A DNA stretch of 64,000 nucleotides, taken from Pseudomonadota bacterium. GTDB taxonomy: Bacteria; Pseudomonadota; Alphaproteobacteria; Sphingomonadales; Sphingomonadaceae. Below the pieces are notes generated by a model. The model worked only from the letters and a program-made list of their open reading frames with translations. It was not told the origin of the DNA and did no database searches. Shown piece after piece: positions 34,541-42,978 of this stretch; positions within the stretch are counted from its first letter, which is position 1; every line of letters begins with the position of its first letter. The stretch is taken from the NCBI GenBank assembly GCA_023457895.1, contig JAEXAY010000019.1, forward strand, positions 28,143 through 92,142, given 5' to 3'. Position numbers and translations under genes: made by a program.

Positions 34541-35155
34541 TTATCGCGAATAGAATTCGACGACCAGGTTGGGTTCCATCTTCACCGGATAGGGCACTTC
34601 ATCCAGCGTCGGGACGCGCGTGAAGGTGACCTTGGCGTTGCCGTCCGGCGCGACATAATCGGGCATGTCGCGTTCGGCGAGGCTCTGCGCTTCCATGACG
34701 ACGGCCATTTCCTGCGCCTTCTTGCCGAGGCTGATTTCATCGCCTGGCTTCACCTTGCGCGAAGCGATGTCGCACTTGACGCCATTCACATAAACATGAC
34801 CGTGGCTCACCAGCTGACGCGCGGCGAAGATCGTCGCAGCGAACTTGGCGCGGTAGACGATCATGTCGAGGCGCTGTTCGAGCAGGCCGATGAGATTCTG
34901 CGAGGTATCGCCCTTCATGCGGGCAGCTTCGAAATAGTTCTTCTTGAACTGCTTTTCGGTGACGTCGCCGTAATAGCCCTTGAGCTTCTGCTTCGCGCGC
35001 AGCTGCAGGCCATAGTCGGACATCTTGCCCTTGCGGCGCTGACCGTGCTGGCCGGGACCATATTCGCGCTTGTTGACGGGCGACTTCGGGCGACCCCAGA
35101 TGTTTTCGCCCATCCGGCGGTCGATTTTATACTTGGCGCTGTGGCGCTTTGACAT
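34541..35155 (-). CDS. rpsD: 30S ribosomal protein S4
   Basis: 204 residues. Primary 16S rRNA-binding assembly protein of the small subunit. The start MSKRHSAKYKIDRRMGENIW, the loop SPVNKREYGPGQHGQRRKGK and the S4 RNA-binding domain LDMIVYRAKFAATIFAARQL with SHGHVYVNG are typical. ATG 35155 has GGAG nearby (10-base spacing); the frame extends upstream to 35338 without family support. Single-gene unit with a terminator, divergent from a chorismate mutase. Confidence 0.98.
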   Translation of the reverse strand: MSKRHSAKYKIDRRMGENIWGRPKSPVNKREYGPGQHGQRRKGKMSDYGLQLRAKQKLKGYYGDVTEKQFKKNYFEAARMKGDTSQNLIGLLEQRLDMIVYRAKFAATIFAARQLVSHGHVYVNGVKCDIASRKVKPGDEISLGKKAQEMAVVMEAQSLAERDMPDYVAPDGNAKVTFTRVPTLDEVPYPVKMEPNLVVEFYSR

Positions 35156-35363
35156 AAGATACTCCAATTTGCTGGTTGAAAAGCCGATGAGGCTTTTTTG
35201 TCCCGGAACCGCACCGCAAGACCGGTAAATTTCTTGCGCGGCCACCGCTTCACCGGGATGCGAGGCCAATTGCGAAGGCGCGCCTATGGCCGGGAGGGCG
35301 CTGAAAGTCAAGGCATTCCGCCGAAATTTATTACCCACCCTCGACAGTTTCGGGAAAAACTAT

Positions 35364-35687
35364 ATGGCGGCGGCCATGACCACCATGATTCTTCCTCCCG
35401 AAGACTGCCAGACGATGACCGAGGTGCGCGACGGTGTCGACGCGCTCGATCAGGCGATCGTACGGCTGATCGCCAAGCGTTACGGCTATATGGACGCCGC
35501 AGCCCGCATCAAGACCGACCGTAATGTCGTGCGCGATGAGGCCCGCAAAACGCAGGTGCTGGATAATGTCGAAGAGACCGCGCGTCGCTTGGGGCTGCCT
35601 GCCGCCGAAGTGCGTGCCATCTGGGAAAGTCTTGTCGAAAGCTCGATCGCCTATGAACTGGAAGCTTGGGACCGCCTCAGGGACTAA
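35364..35687 (+). CDS. chorismate mutase / PchB-like AroQ-fold protein
   Basis: About 107 residues; all-helical AroQ fold. The PEDC near the N-terminus (ILPPEDCQTMTEVRDGVDAL) and AARIKTDRNVV resemble PchB-type isochorismate pyruvate lyase/chorismate mutase. Conserved basic residues for the substrate carboxylates are at VRDGVD, the LIAKRYGYMDAAARIK helix, and ESSIAYELEAW. Start is uncertain: ATGs at 35364, 35376 and 35415 are all possible. Its stop overlaps that of convergent trmJ. A second, different chorismate mutase is at 58599-58877. Confidence 0.8.
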   Translation: MAAAMTTMILPPEDCQTMTEVRDGVDALDQAIVRLIAKRYGYMDAAARIKTDRNVVRDEARKTQVLDNVEETARRLGLPAAEVRAIWESLVESSIAYELEAWDRLRD

Positions 35688-36421
35688 ACGCGCGGCGTCT
35701 TCTTGAGCGAACTGAGAACGCCACGTAGTGTCCGGACTTCCAGACTGTTCCAGCTCGGCTTGGTCAGGAGATTACGCAAGGTGCGCCGCGTCGCCGGTGC
35801 GCGATCTTCCGGGAAAAAATAGCCTTTCGCATCGAGCATGCCGTCAAGTTCTGCAATAAGGCCATCCAATTCAGCCTGCGGCGCAGGCGGATCGAGTTCC
35901 GTCGCAGGGGGGCTGCTGAGCGTAGCGCCCTTTGACCACTCATAAGCGCAGAGGATAACAGCCTGAGCCAAATTAAGCGATCCGAATTCCGGGTTAATGG
36001 GCACGGTAATGATTGCTCGGGCCACAGCGACATCGTCGGTTTCAAGACCGGACCGTTCCGGCCCGAAGATAATCGCGGATTGCGCTTGGTGCTGCCGTAG
36101 GTGGCGTGCGGCACCTTCGGGGGTGAGGACAGGTTTGGTAACGCCACGTTTGCGGACGGTTGTCGCATAAACTTGCGAGCAATCTATAATTGCATCGTTT
36201 AAACTATCAAAAACACGTGCTTTTTCTAACACAACGTCCGCGCCCGCGGCAGCTGGGCCAGCGTCCGGATTCGGCCAGCCATCACGCGGCGCGACCAGCC
36301 GGAGATCGGTGAGGCCGAAATTGAGCATGGCGCGTGCCGCCTTGCCGATATTTTCCCCCAGTTGTGGCCGGACGAGGACGATGGCCGGTTGCGGGCCGCT
36401 TCCCGCCGCATCGTTGCTCAT
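35684..36421 (-). CDS. trmJ: tRNA (cytidine/uridine-2'-O-)-methyltransferase TrmJ
   Basis: 245 residues of the SPOUT superfamily. It methylates the 2'-OH of position 32 in tRNA with SAM. Seen: PAIVLVRPQLGENIGKAARA, LTDLRLVAPRDGWPN, IIFGPERSGLETDDVAVARA and the knot motif VPINPEFGSLNLAQAVILCA. Its ATG overlaps the TrmJ-nrdR junction (the trmJ start at 36421 overlaps the nrdR stop at 36418), so nrdR-trmJ are co-transcribed. Confidence 0.92.
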   Translation of the reverse strand: MSNDAAGSGPQPAIVLVRPQLGENIGKAARAMLNFGLTDLRLVAPRDGWPNPDAGPAAAGADVVLEKARVFDSLNDAIIDCSQVYATTVRKRGVTKPVLTPEGAARHLRQHQAQSAIIFGPERSGLETDDVAVARAIITVPINPEFGSLNLAQAVILCAYEWSKGATLSSPPATELDPPAPQAELDGLIAELDGMLDAKGYFFPEDRAPATRRTLRNLLTKPSWNSLEVRTLRGVLSSLKKTPRV

Positions 36422-36879
36422 TCGCCGCCCATTTGTTTTACATTGGATGCAAATTCCTCAAAATCCTTGGCCTCGCGGAAATCGCGGTAGACGCTGGCGA
36501 AGCGGATATAAGCAACGCTGTCGAGGCCCTTGAGCGCTTCCATCACCATTTCACCGATCCGGTTGGCGTCAACTTCATTTTCGCCGGAGGTTTCGAGCTG
36601 GCGCTGGATGCCAGACACCAGTTTCTCAATCCGCGTAGGGTCGATCGGGCGTTTGGAACAGGCGATTGAAACCGACCGGTAAAGCTTGTCACGATCAAAT
36701 GGCTCACGGCGGCCCTCGCTCTTCAGCACCACGAGGTCGCGGAGCGAAATCCGCTCGAAGGTGGTGAAACGCGCGGCGCAGCCCTCGCACTGGCGGCGGC
36801 GGCGGATGGCGGCCCCGTCTTCGGTCGGGCGGCTATCCTTGACCTGACTGTCTTCGTGACCGCAATAGGGACAGCGCAT
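36418..36879 (-). CDS. nrdR: transcriptional repressor NrdR
   Basis: 153 residues, the normal length. The N-terminal zinc ribbon is MRCPYCGHEDSQVKDSRPTE with a second CxxC pair in RRRRQCEGCAARFTTFER; an ATP-cone follows (LVVLKSEGRREPFDRDKLYR). NrdR represses ribonucleotide reductase genes in response to ATP/dATP. No ribonucleotide reductase gene is in the window. Order glyA - small protein - nrdR - trmJ on one strand suggests an operon. Confidence 0.96.
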   Translation of the reverse strand: MRCPYCGHEDSQVKDSRPTEDGAAIRRRRQCEGCAARFTTFERISLRDLVVLKSEGRREPFDRDKLYRSVSIACSKRPIDPTRIEKLVSGIQRQLETSGENEVDANRIGEMVMEALKGLDSVAYIRFASVYRDFREAKDFEEFASNVKQMGGE

Positions 36880-36882
36880 GCG

Positions 36883-37095
36883 TTATTTCTTGAGCCGGTT
36901 GTAAAAGGCAATCGCGGCGCCGCCGAACAGACCCACCGGAATAGTCAGAACGGGGAGGAAGAAGCCCGCAGCGGCTCCAATGGCGGCGCCGGTCAGTACG
37001 GGCTTGGTTGAAGGGTGGGCAAGGCCTTCCCGAGCCATGCCCTGCGCTTCGGCCAGAGCTTCATCGACAAGTTTGGGGGGGCGGTTGCTGTCCAT
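36883..37095 (-). CDS. small glycine-rich membrane protein
   Basis: 70 residues from ATG 37095. The first half is soluble (SNRPPKLVDEALAEAQGMAR), followed by a glycine/alanine-rich hydrophobic stretch (GAAIGAAAGFFLPVLTIPVG, LFGGAAIAFYNRLKK) that could form one or two membrane helices. I do not recognise a named family. It lies 4 bases after the glyA stop and 3 bases before nrdR, so it is part of that operon. Confidence 0.7.
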   Translation of the reverse strand: MDSNRPPKLVDEALAEAQGMAREGLAHPSTKPVLTGAAIGAAAGFFLPVLTIPVGLFGGAAIAFYNRLKK

Positions 37096-37099
37096 CGCT

Positions 37100-38404
37100 T
37101 TATCCTTGGTAGATCGGGAAACGCGCGCACAGGGCGCGGACACGTTGGTTAACGTCTGCCTCTACGACCTTGTTCCCCTCATGGCCATTGGCTTGCAGCC
37201 CCGTCAGCACATCGGCGATCATGTCGCCGATGGCCTGGAACTCTTCGACGCCAAAGCCGCGCGTCGTGCCCGCGGGCGAGCCGACGCGGATGCCGCTGGT
37301 CTTCATCGGCGGCAGCGGGTCGTTGGGGATGCCGTTCTTGTTGCAGGTGATGCCCGCGCGTTCGAGCGCTTCGTCGGCATCCTTGCCGGTGATGTTCCAC
37401 GGGCGCAGATCAACAAGCGCCAGATGCGTATCGGTGCCGCCGGTGATGATCGCCGCGCCGCGTTCAGTCAAACGCTGCGACAGCGCCTGCGCATTGGCGA
37501 CGACGGCCTTGGCATAGGTCTTGAATTCGGGGCGCAGCGCTTCGCCGAAGGCCACGGCCTTGGCAGCGATGACGTGCATCAGCGGCCCGCCCTGAAGGCC
37601 CGGGAACACGGCCGAGTTGATGCGCTTCGCAATCTCTTCGTCGTCGGTCATGATCATGCCGCCGCGGGGGCCGCGCAGCGTCTTGTGCGTCGTCGTCGTC
37701 ACGACATGCGCATGGCCGAAGGGCGAGGGGTGCGCGCCGCCCGCGACGAGGCCGGCGAAATGCGCCATGTCGACCATCAGGAGTGCGCCGCAATCGTCGG
37801 CGATCTTGCGGAAGCGGGCAAAGTCGATGATGCGCGGAATGGCTGAACCGCCGGCGATGATGAGGGCCGGCTTATGCTCCTGCGCCAAGCGTTCGACCTG
37901 ATCATAATCGAGCATATGATCGTCTTCGCGCACGCCATATTGCACGGCGTCGAACCATTTGCCCGACATGGCGGGCTTGGCCCCGTGGGTGAGGTGACCG
38001 CCGGCATCGAGGCTCATGCCAAGGATCGTCTGCCCCGGCTTGGTCAGCGCCAGCATGACGGCGCCATTGGCCTGCGCGCCGGAATGCGGCTGGACGTTGG
38101 CGAATTTGCAGCCGAACAGTTCCTTGGCGCGGTCGATCGCCAGCTGTTCGACGATGTCGGAGGGGCCGCAGCCCTGATAATAACGCTTGCCCGGATAGCC
38201 TTCGGCATATTTGTTGGTGAACACCGAGCCCTGCGCTTCCAGCACGGCCTTGGAAACGATGTTTTCCGAGGCGATCAGCTCGATCTGGTTCTGTTCGCGG
38301 TCAAGCTCCTTGGCGATCCCTGCGGCAACGGCGGGGTCGCGGCTGGCGACATCGGCGGTGAAGAAATCGGCTGCGCGGATCGTGCTGGGGTTGGTCTCGG
38401 TCAT
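37100..38404 (-). CDS. glyA: serine hydroxymethyltransferase
   Basis: 434 residues, usual length. PLP enzyme interconverting serine and glycine with tetrahydrofolate. N-terminal ELDREQNQIELIASENIVSK, EGYPGKRYYQGCGPSD, and the PLP-lysine motif VVTTTTHKTLRGPRGGMIMT are intact. The ATG at 38404 starts MTETNPSTIRAADFF; an upstream extension to 38491 overlaps rpiB and is not used. It follows rpiB by 19 bases on the minus strand, the common rpiB-glyA-nrdR order of alphaproteobacteria. Confidence 0.97.
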   Translation of the reverse strand: MTETNPSTIRAADFFTADVASRDPAVAAGIAKELDREQNQIELIASENIVSKAVLEAQGSVFTNKYAEGYPGKRYYQGCGPSDIVEQLAIDRAKELFGCKFANVQPHSGAQANGAVMLALTKPGQTILGMSLDAGGHLTHGAKPAMSGKWFDAVQYGVREDDHMLDYDQVERLAQEHKPALIIAGGSAIPRIIDFARFRKIADDCGALLMVDMAHFAGLVAGGAHPSPFGHAHVVTTTTHKTLRGPRGGMIMTDDEEIAKRINSAVFPGLQGGPLMHVIAAKAVAFGEALRPEFKTYAKAVVANAQALSQRLTERGAAIITGGTDTHLALVDLRPWNITGKDADEALERAGITCNKNGIPNDPLPPMKTSGIRVGSPAGTTRGFGVEEFQAIGDMIADVLTGLQANGHEGNKVVEADVNQRVRALCARFPIYQG

Positions 38405-38423
38405 GGGCAAGGATCCTTTCAAA

Positions 38424-38861
38424 TCAGCAGCTGGGAGCGCCGAGCTTGTCGACGCGGCGTTGGTGGCGGTCACCGCCAAATTCGGTGGCAAGGAAAGCGT
38501 CGAGGCACGCCTTGGCCATGTCGAGGCCCGTCAGGCGCGCGCCCATGGCGAGGACATTGGCGTCATTATGCTCGCGCGAAAGCTTGGCCGAGAGCGGCTC
38601 GGATACGAGCGCGCAGCGGCATTTGGGATGGCGGTTGACGGCCATGGAAATGCCGATGCCCGATCCGCACAGGGCCACGCCGCGCTCCGCTTCGCCATCG
38701 GCGACGGCCTTGGCGAGCTTGTAACCGAAATCGGGATAATCGACGCTGTCCGCTGTCTCCGGGCCAAGGTCAACCACAGCATGCCCGGTGTCGCTAAGAT
38801 ACTGAGCCAACGCGGCCTTTAACTCAACAGCGGCATGATCGGAAGCGAGCGCGATTTTCAT
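38424..38861 (-). CDS. rpiB: ribose-5-phosphate isomerase B
   Basis: 145 residues. Interconverts ribose 5-phosphate and ribulose 5-phosphate. Start MKIALASDHAAVELKAALAQ, then the catalytic-cysteine loop GVALCGSGIGISMAVNRHP, and NDANVLAMGARL. ATG 38861 is chosen over 38873 because the family begins MKIALASDH. First gene of the rpiB-glyA-small protein-nrdR-trmJ run. Confidence 0.95.
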   Translation of the reverse strand: MKIALASDHAAVELKAALAQYLSDTGHAVVDLGPETADSVDYPDFGYKLAKAVADGEAERGVALCGSGIGISMAVNRHPKCRCALVSEPLSAKLSREHNDANVLAMGARLTGLDMAKACLDAFLATEFGGDRHQRRVDKLGAPSC

Positions 38862-39039
38862 GATTAGGGGCAAATCCTCTGGTACAAGGAATCAGATGGC
38901 GCTGCTTTAGACGCACCGCGCCGGAAGGGGAAGGGTAGCGGTAATTATAGAGCGCGTGCCCGGCAACCGGAGCAGCTGGTGACGGGGCGCAACGCGTGTG
39001 GCAACCATCTGTTAATGGTTTTTGCGTTACGATGATGAT

Positions 39040-39150
39040 ATGACGAGTGTGAGCCTCCCTTTTGTGTCGAGCATCCCCGTTTCGCTGGAAGCGGCATTGC
39101 GCGGCGCGATCATTCTCCTCCTCGTCGGCCTTATGCAATTTGCCGCATAA
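39040..39150 (+). CDS. possible 36-residue hydrophobic peptide
   Basis: The gap 38862-39228 holds no large gene. Within it, an ATG at 39040 opens a frame of 36 codons ending at TAA 39148-39150: MTSVSLPFVSSIPVSLEAAL then RGAIILLLVGLMQFAA, a single transmembrane-like segment. No clear ribosome binding site is seen (the preceding bases are GATGATGAT). It could be a real micro-protein or chance. A weak 6-bp hairpin with a T-run (AACCAT/ATGGTT, 39003-39020) lies just before it. Confidence 0.3.
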   Translation: MTSVSLPFVSSIPVSLEAALRGAIILLLVGLMQFAA

Positions 39151-39228
39151 GCCGGCCGACGGCGATGCTCTGAAATTTCCGCCACATCGGGTGATGACCT
39201 CTGAAGCTCGCTCGGCTATGCCTCCATC

Positions 39229-39432
39229 ATGACAAGTGATCTCGTTCTCTCGATACTGATGCTTGCCGGCGTAGCGCTTCTGGTCGGCGCGTATGTGATG
39301 TTTCGCAGGCAGCGCGACCGGCGCAAGGCGCTCCTCATGCTTGTGGCGGCACTGGTGATGTTCGGCAATGTGGCGATTTGGATGATTCCGCCACCGGATG
39401 GTCAGAGCCTGATGCGCGAAACGCGGAAATAA
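39229..39432 (+). CDS. small two-helix membrane protein
   Basis: 67 residues: LVLSILMLAGVALLVGAYVM forms one hydrophobic helix, a basic loop FRRQRDRRKA follows, then LLMLVAALVMFGNVAIWMIP as a second helix. The positive-inside rule places the loop in the cytoplasm. No known family recognised. Convergent with the alpha/beta hydrolase gene at 39498-40154. Confidence 0.6.
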   Translation: MTSDLVLSILMLAGVALLVGAYVMFRRQRDRRKALLMLVAALVMFGNVAIWMIPPPDGQSLMRETRK

Positions 39433-39497
39433 TTTCATTATAGCCAGTTGCGCATCGGCCAGAGTGCCGGCAGTGACCGGTGCACAATTCCACGCGA

Positions 39498-40154
39498 TTA
39501 TTTGATCGGGCTGTCCGGCGCGAGCCGCATGTCGAGATAATTGTCGACCGACTTCATCATCTGCTCGAGTTCATGCTCGAAGAAATGGTTGGCCTTCGGA
39601 ATTTCATCATGGTGGATCGTGATGTGCTTCTGGGTACGCAGCTTGTCGACCAGCTTCTGTACGGCGGAGGGCGTCACCACTTCGTCGCCGGTGCCCTGAA
39701 CAATGATACCCGAGGCGGGGCAAGGGGCTAGAAAGCTGAAATCATACATGTTGGCGGGCGGTGCGACCGAAATGAAGCCGCGAATTTCCGGGCGGCGCAT
39801 GAGAAGCTGCATGCCGATCCAGGCGCCAAAGCTGAACCCGGCAATCCAGGTGGTCTGTGCTTCAGGATGGAAGCTCTGAATCCAGTCGAGCGCTGCCGCT
39901 GCGTCAGATAGTTCGCCCACGCCATTGTCAAATGTGCCCTGGCTGCGGCCAACCCCGCGGAAATTAAAGCGCAGCGTTGCGAAACCGCGCCGGACGAAGC
40001 TCTTGTACAGGGCTTGGGTAATGCGGTCATTCATCGTCCCGCCGCCTTGGGGATGCGGGTGCAGAATCATCGCCACGGGCGCGCGCGGGCGCGGCGCCGG
40101 GCTGAACCGGCCTTCGAGACGGCCTTCAGGACCTGGGAAAATAACGTCGGGCAT
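39498..40154 (-). CDS. alpha/beta hydrolase
   Basis: 218 residues, a small hydrolase of the type with HPHPQGGGTMNDR near the N-terminus (oxyanion region) and the nucleophile elbow GFSFGAW (AGFSFGAWIGMQLLMRRPE). The acid is expected in GTGDEVVTPSAV and the histidine in PKANHFFEHELE. This architecture is shared by an uncharacterised alpha/beta-hydrolase group found across Proteobacteria; the substrate is unknown. Monocistronic, divergent from the cysteine desulfurases. Confidence 0.82.
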   Translation of the reverse strand: MPDVIFPGPEGRLEGRFSPAPRPRAPVAMILHPHPQGGGTMNDRITQALYKSFVRRGFATLRFNFRGVGRSQGTFDNGVGELSDAAAALDWIQSFHPEAQTTWIAGFSFGAWIGMQLLMRRPEIRGFISVAPPANMYDFSFLAPCPASGIIVQGTGDEVVTPSAVQKLVDKLRTQKHITIHHDEIPKANHFFEHELEQMMKSVDNYLDMRLAPDSPIK

Positions 40155-40312
40155 GGTGACCAGTATCTTTCTGTAGCGATGAACCGGCTGATTCCTGCCT
40201 TGATCCGGTCGCGCGGCGCGCCGGACGGAGGCGTGAAGCAGTGGAAAAGAAGTTGCCGTCTATATAGAAACAAGGGTTGATTTCGCAACTGATAGAGTTG
40301 ACCGCAACCCCA

Positions 40313-41407
40313 ATGATACCTGAGTCCCGCCTTTATCTGGATCACGCCGCCACGACGCCGCTGCTACCCGAAGCAGTTGCCGCGATGCAGGAGGGGGTGG
40401 TGCACTGGGCCAACCCCTCATCTCCGCATGCCGAAGGCCGCGCGGCCCGGGCTATGCTAGAAGATGCACGGGCGCGGATCGCTGCGGCGCTCGGTTGGAA
40501 TGGCGAAATTATATTCACCTCGGGAGCAAGCGAAGCGATCCAGCTTGTCGCGACCCGGGCTAAGGCCGATCGCTTCATTGTCTCGCCGGTCGAACATGAT
40601 GCGGTACTGCGTGCCATGCCGCAGGCAGCGCGGCTGACCGTGGGCCCGCGCGGGCGGGTGTTCGGGGCGAGTCTCGATCATGCTCTGCGCGGTGAAGGCC
40701 GGGCTCTGGTTGCGATCCAGAGCGTCAACAATGAAACCGGCGTCGTACAGGATTTCAACCTGTTGAAGCCGCTTGTCGAGGAGGCGGGCGCGTTGCTCTT
40801 CGTCGATGCCTCGCAAAGTGCAGGCAAGCTGCCCTTGCCTGACGCCGACCTGATTGCAATGTCGGCGCACAAGCTGGGGGGGCCTCCGGGTGTTGGCGCA
40901 CTGCTGGTAAAGGATCTGCGTTCGTTGGAAGCCACCGGAGGTCAGGAAAAAGGCTATCGCCCCGGAACTGAAAACCTCCCGGCAATCCTTGGATTCGCGG
41001 CCGCGCTCGAAGCACCACGGATGTGGCTGGAACGTGCCGCTGATCTGCGGCGCGAACTCGACCGTGCAATCGAAATGGCCGGGGGTGCTGTTGTGGCCAA
41101 GGATGCGCAGCGCATTCCGACCATTGCCAGCTACGCCATGCCCAATGTCGCGCAGCAGGCTCAACTGATTCAGTTTGACCTTGCCGGGATCGCCGTTTCC
41201 GCCGGCAGCGCCTGTTCATCGGGCACGCTCAAGATGAGCCATGTGCTTGAGGCGATGGGGTGGCCAGTGGCGCGTGCGGGCGGCGTGGTGCGGGTTTCTT
41301 TCGGCCCCACGATCAGCCGCAAGGACATTCATCGCTTTGTCGAAGTGTGGAAGGACATTTCACAGCGCGCCCATTCCAATGCGCCGACGGTCGGGGTGAC
41401 GGCGTGA
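40313..41407 (+). CDS. cysteine desulfurase-like aminotransferase class V, first of two
   Basis: 364 residues. The fold is NifS/IscS-like: RLYLDHAATTPLLPEAVAAM, GEIIFTSGASEAIQL, VSVNNETGVVQ-like QSVNNETGVVQDF, the PLP lysine in MSAHKLGGPPGVGALLV, GGQEKGYRPGTENLP and the catalytic-Cys loop SAGSACSSGTLKMSHVL. It moves sulfur from cysteine to Fe-S assembly or other acceptors. The ATG at 40313 fits the family start. Its TGA overlaps the GTG of a second desulfurase gene. Confidence 0.9.
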   Translation: MIPESRLYLDHAATTPLLPEAVAAMQEGVVHWANPSSPHAEGRAARAMLEDARARIAAALGWNGEIIFTSGASEAIQLVATRAKADRFIVSPVEHDAVLRAMPQAARLTVGPRGRVFGASLDHALRGEGRALVAIQSVNNETGVVQDFNLLKPLVEEAGALLFVDASQSAGKLPLPDADLIAMSAHKLGGPPGVGALLVKDLRSLEATGGQEKGYRPGTENLPAILGFAAALEAPRMWLERAADLRRELDRAIEMAGGAVVAKDAQRIPTIASYAMPNVAQQAQLIQFDLAGIAVSAGSACSSGTLKMSHVLEAMGWPVARAGGVVRVSFGPTISRKDIHRFVEVWKDISQRAHSNAPTVGVTA

Positions 41408-42537
41408 CGTCAACCGTCCCGGAACTCCCGGTTTACCTTGATTATCAGGCGACGACGCCGTTGGCGCCAGAAAGCTGGGCGGCAATGGAGCCGTGGTTCA
41501 AAACCAAATTCGCTAATCCACACAGCGCGCATCGGCTCGGCCGGGAAGCCAAAGCAGCGGTTGAAGTCGCACGGGCACAGGTCGCTGCCCTGATGCCGCA
41601 TGCTGGGCGCATTATCTTTACGAGCGGGGCGACCGAGGCGCTGAACCTGGCAATATTGGGCAGCCTGCCGCCGTTGACGGAGCCCCGGCGCCGGCGCATC
41701 GTCACGCTCGCGACAGAACATGCCGCCGTGCTCGATGCGGTGCGCCATGCGGAAACGCTCGGCTATCCCGTCACTATTCTGCCCGTCGGGGTAGACGGGC
41801 TGGTCGATCTGGCGGTAGCGGAGGCCGCGATCAGCGATGACGTCGCGATTGTGGCGGCAATGCTGGTCAACAATGAAATCGGAGTGATCCAGCCGGTCGA
41901 CACGCTTGCGGCATTAGCAAAGCGGGCGGGGGCGCTCTTCCTGTGCGATGCTGTCCAGGGTTTCGGGCGCATCGACCTTCCCGCAGGGGCTGATGCCATC
42001 GCGATCTCTGGTCACAAAATCCACGGTCCCAAGGCGATAGGGGCGCTGTGGTTGCGTGAAGGTGTCTCGATCCGTCCGCTCATCCATGGCGGGGGTCAGG
42101 AGGATGGGTTGCGATCCGGCACACTATCCCCCGCGCTCTGTGCCGGTTTCGGCGCAGCCGCTACCCTCACTGCCAGCCGCCGCGAGAGCGATGCGGATCA
42201 TACCCTCCATCTGTGGGATATCGCCAGCGCAGCGATGGGAGATTGGGCGCTCAATGGCAGTCGCAATCAACGGTATCTTGGAAACATGAATCTTCGGCGC
42301 GATGGCGTGGACGCAGCGCGGCTCATGGCGGACGTGCGCGACGTCGCCTTTTCGCTCGGCAGCGCTTGCGCAAGCGGATCAGGGCGGCCAAGCCACGTGT
42401 TGGCGGCACTCGGTCTTTCATCGTCGCAAGCTAAGGGCTCAATCCGGCTCGGCTGGGGGCGTTATACCGATCCAGATGCGCTCGGTTATGCGCTCGATAA
42501 GATTAATGCTGCGGCGGCGGCTCAACTGGGGATATAA
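41404..42537 (+). CDS. cysteine desulfurase, second of two
   Basis: 377 residues from GTG 41404, which overlaps the preceding stop (GTGA). IscS-like: VYLDYQATTPLAPESWAAM, PHSAHRLGREAK, RIIFTSGATEALNLA, the PLP lysine in ISGHKIHGPKAIGALWL, GGGQEDGLRSGTLSPALCAG and the Cys loop SLGSACASGSGRPSHVL. The two neighbours are clearly related but diverged. No IscU/SufU scaffold is adjacent; a 2Fe-2S ferredoxin gene follows 10 bases later. Confidence 0.92.
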   Translation: MTSTVPELPVYLDYQATTPLAPESWAAMEPWFKTKFANPHSAHRLGREAKAAVEVARAQVAALMPHAGRIIFTSGATEALNLAILGSLPPLTEPRRRRIVTLATEHAAVLDAVRHAETLGYPVTILPVGVDGLVDLAVAEAAISDDVAIVAAMLVNNEIGVIQPVDTLAALAKRAGALFLCDAVQGFGRIDLPAGADAIAISGHKIHGPKAIGALWLREGVSIRPLIHGGGQEDGLRSGTLSPALCAGFGAAATLTASRRESDADHTLHLWDIASAAMGDWALNGSRNQRYLGNMNLRRDGVDAARLMADVRDVAFSLGSACASGSGRPSHVLAALGLSSSQAKGSIRLGWGRYTDPDALGYALDKINAAAAAQLGI

Positions 42538-42547
42538 GCGCGCCATC

Positions 42548-42886
42548 ATGTCTATCCGCATCACTTTCATTCATGCCGATGGCGATCGGACAACCGTCGT
42601 CGAGGCGCAAGACGGCGACAATCTGCTGACGGTGGCGCAAAATGCGGGTATGCCGCTGGAGGGAACCTGCGAAGGACAGATGGCCTGCTCGACCTGTCAT
42701 GTCATCCTTGTTGCAGAAGATTTTGCAAGATTGCCGCACGCGAGTGAGGAGGAGGAAGACATGCTCGACATGGCTGCCGCGGTCACGCGCACCAGCCGCC
42801 TTTCATGCCAAATCCGCTTGTCCCCGGCGCTTGACGGTCTGGTGGTGCGTATTCCGCGCGAAAGCCGGAATCTTCAGGGCCTTTAG
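42548..42886 (+). CDS. 2Fe-2S ferredoxin, adrenodoxin type
   Basis: 112 residues. Cluster ligands are in CEGQMACSTCHVI (Cys-x5-Cys-x2-Cys) and LSCQI. The acidic interaction region HASEEEEDMLDMAAAVTRTS is typical of Isc-type ferredoxins (Fdx/adrenodoxin), which supply electrons to Fe-S assembly or P450s. Co-transcribed with two cysteine desulfurase genes, so an Fe-S assembly role is likely. ATG 42548 chosen because the family starts MSIRITFI. Confidence 0.93.
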   Translation: MSIRITFIHADGDRTTVVEAQDGDNLLTVAQNAGMPLEGTCEGQMACSTCHVILVAEDFARLPHASEEEEDMLDMAAAVTRTSRLSCQIRLSPALDGLVVRIPRESRNLQGL

Positions 42887-42978
42887 TTTGGCTTGTTTTC
42901 TCACCGCATTGGCGGAAATTAGGGTTCGCAAGTGCGATCTCGCGGCTATAGTTGAGTGAAGGCAAAGTGCGGGGAATC

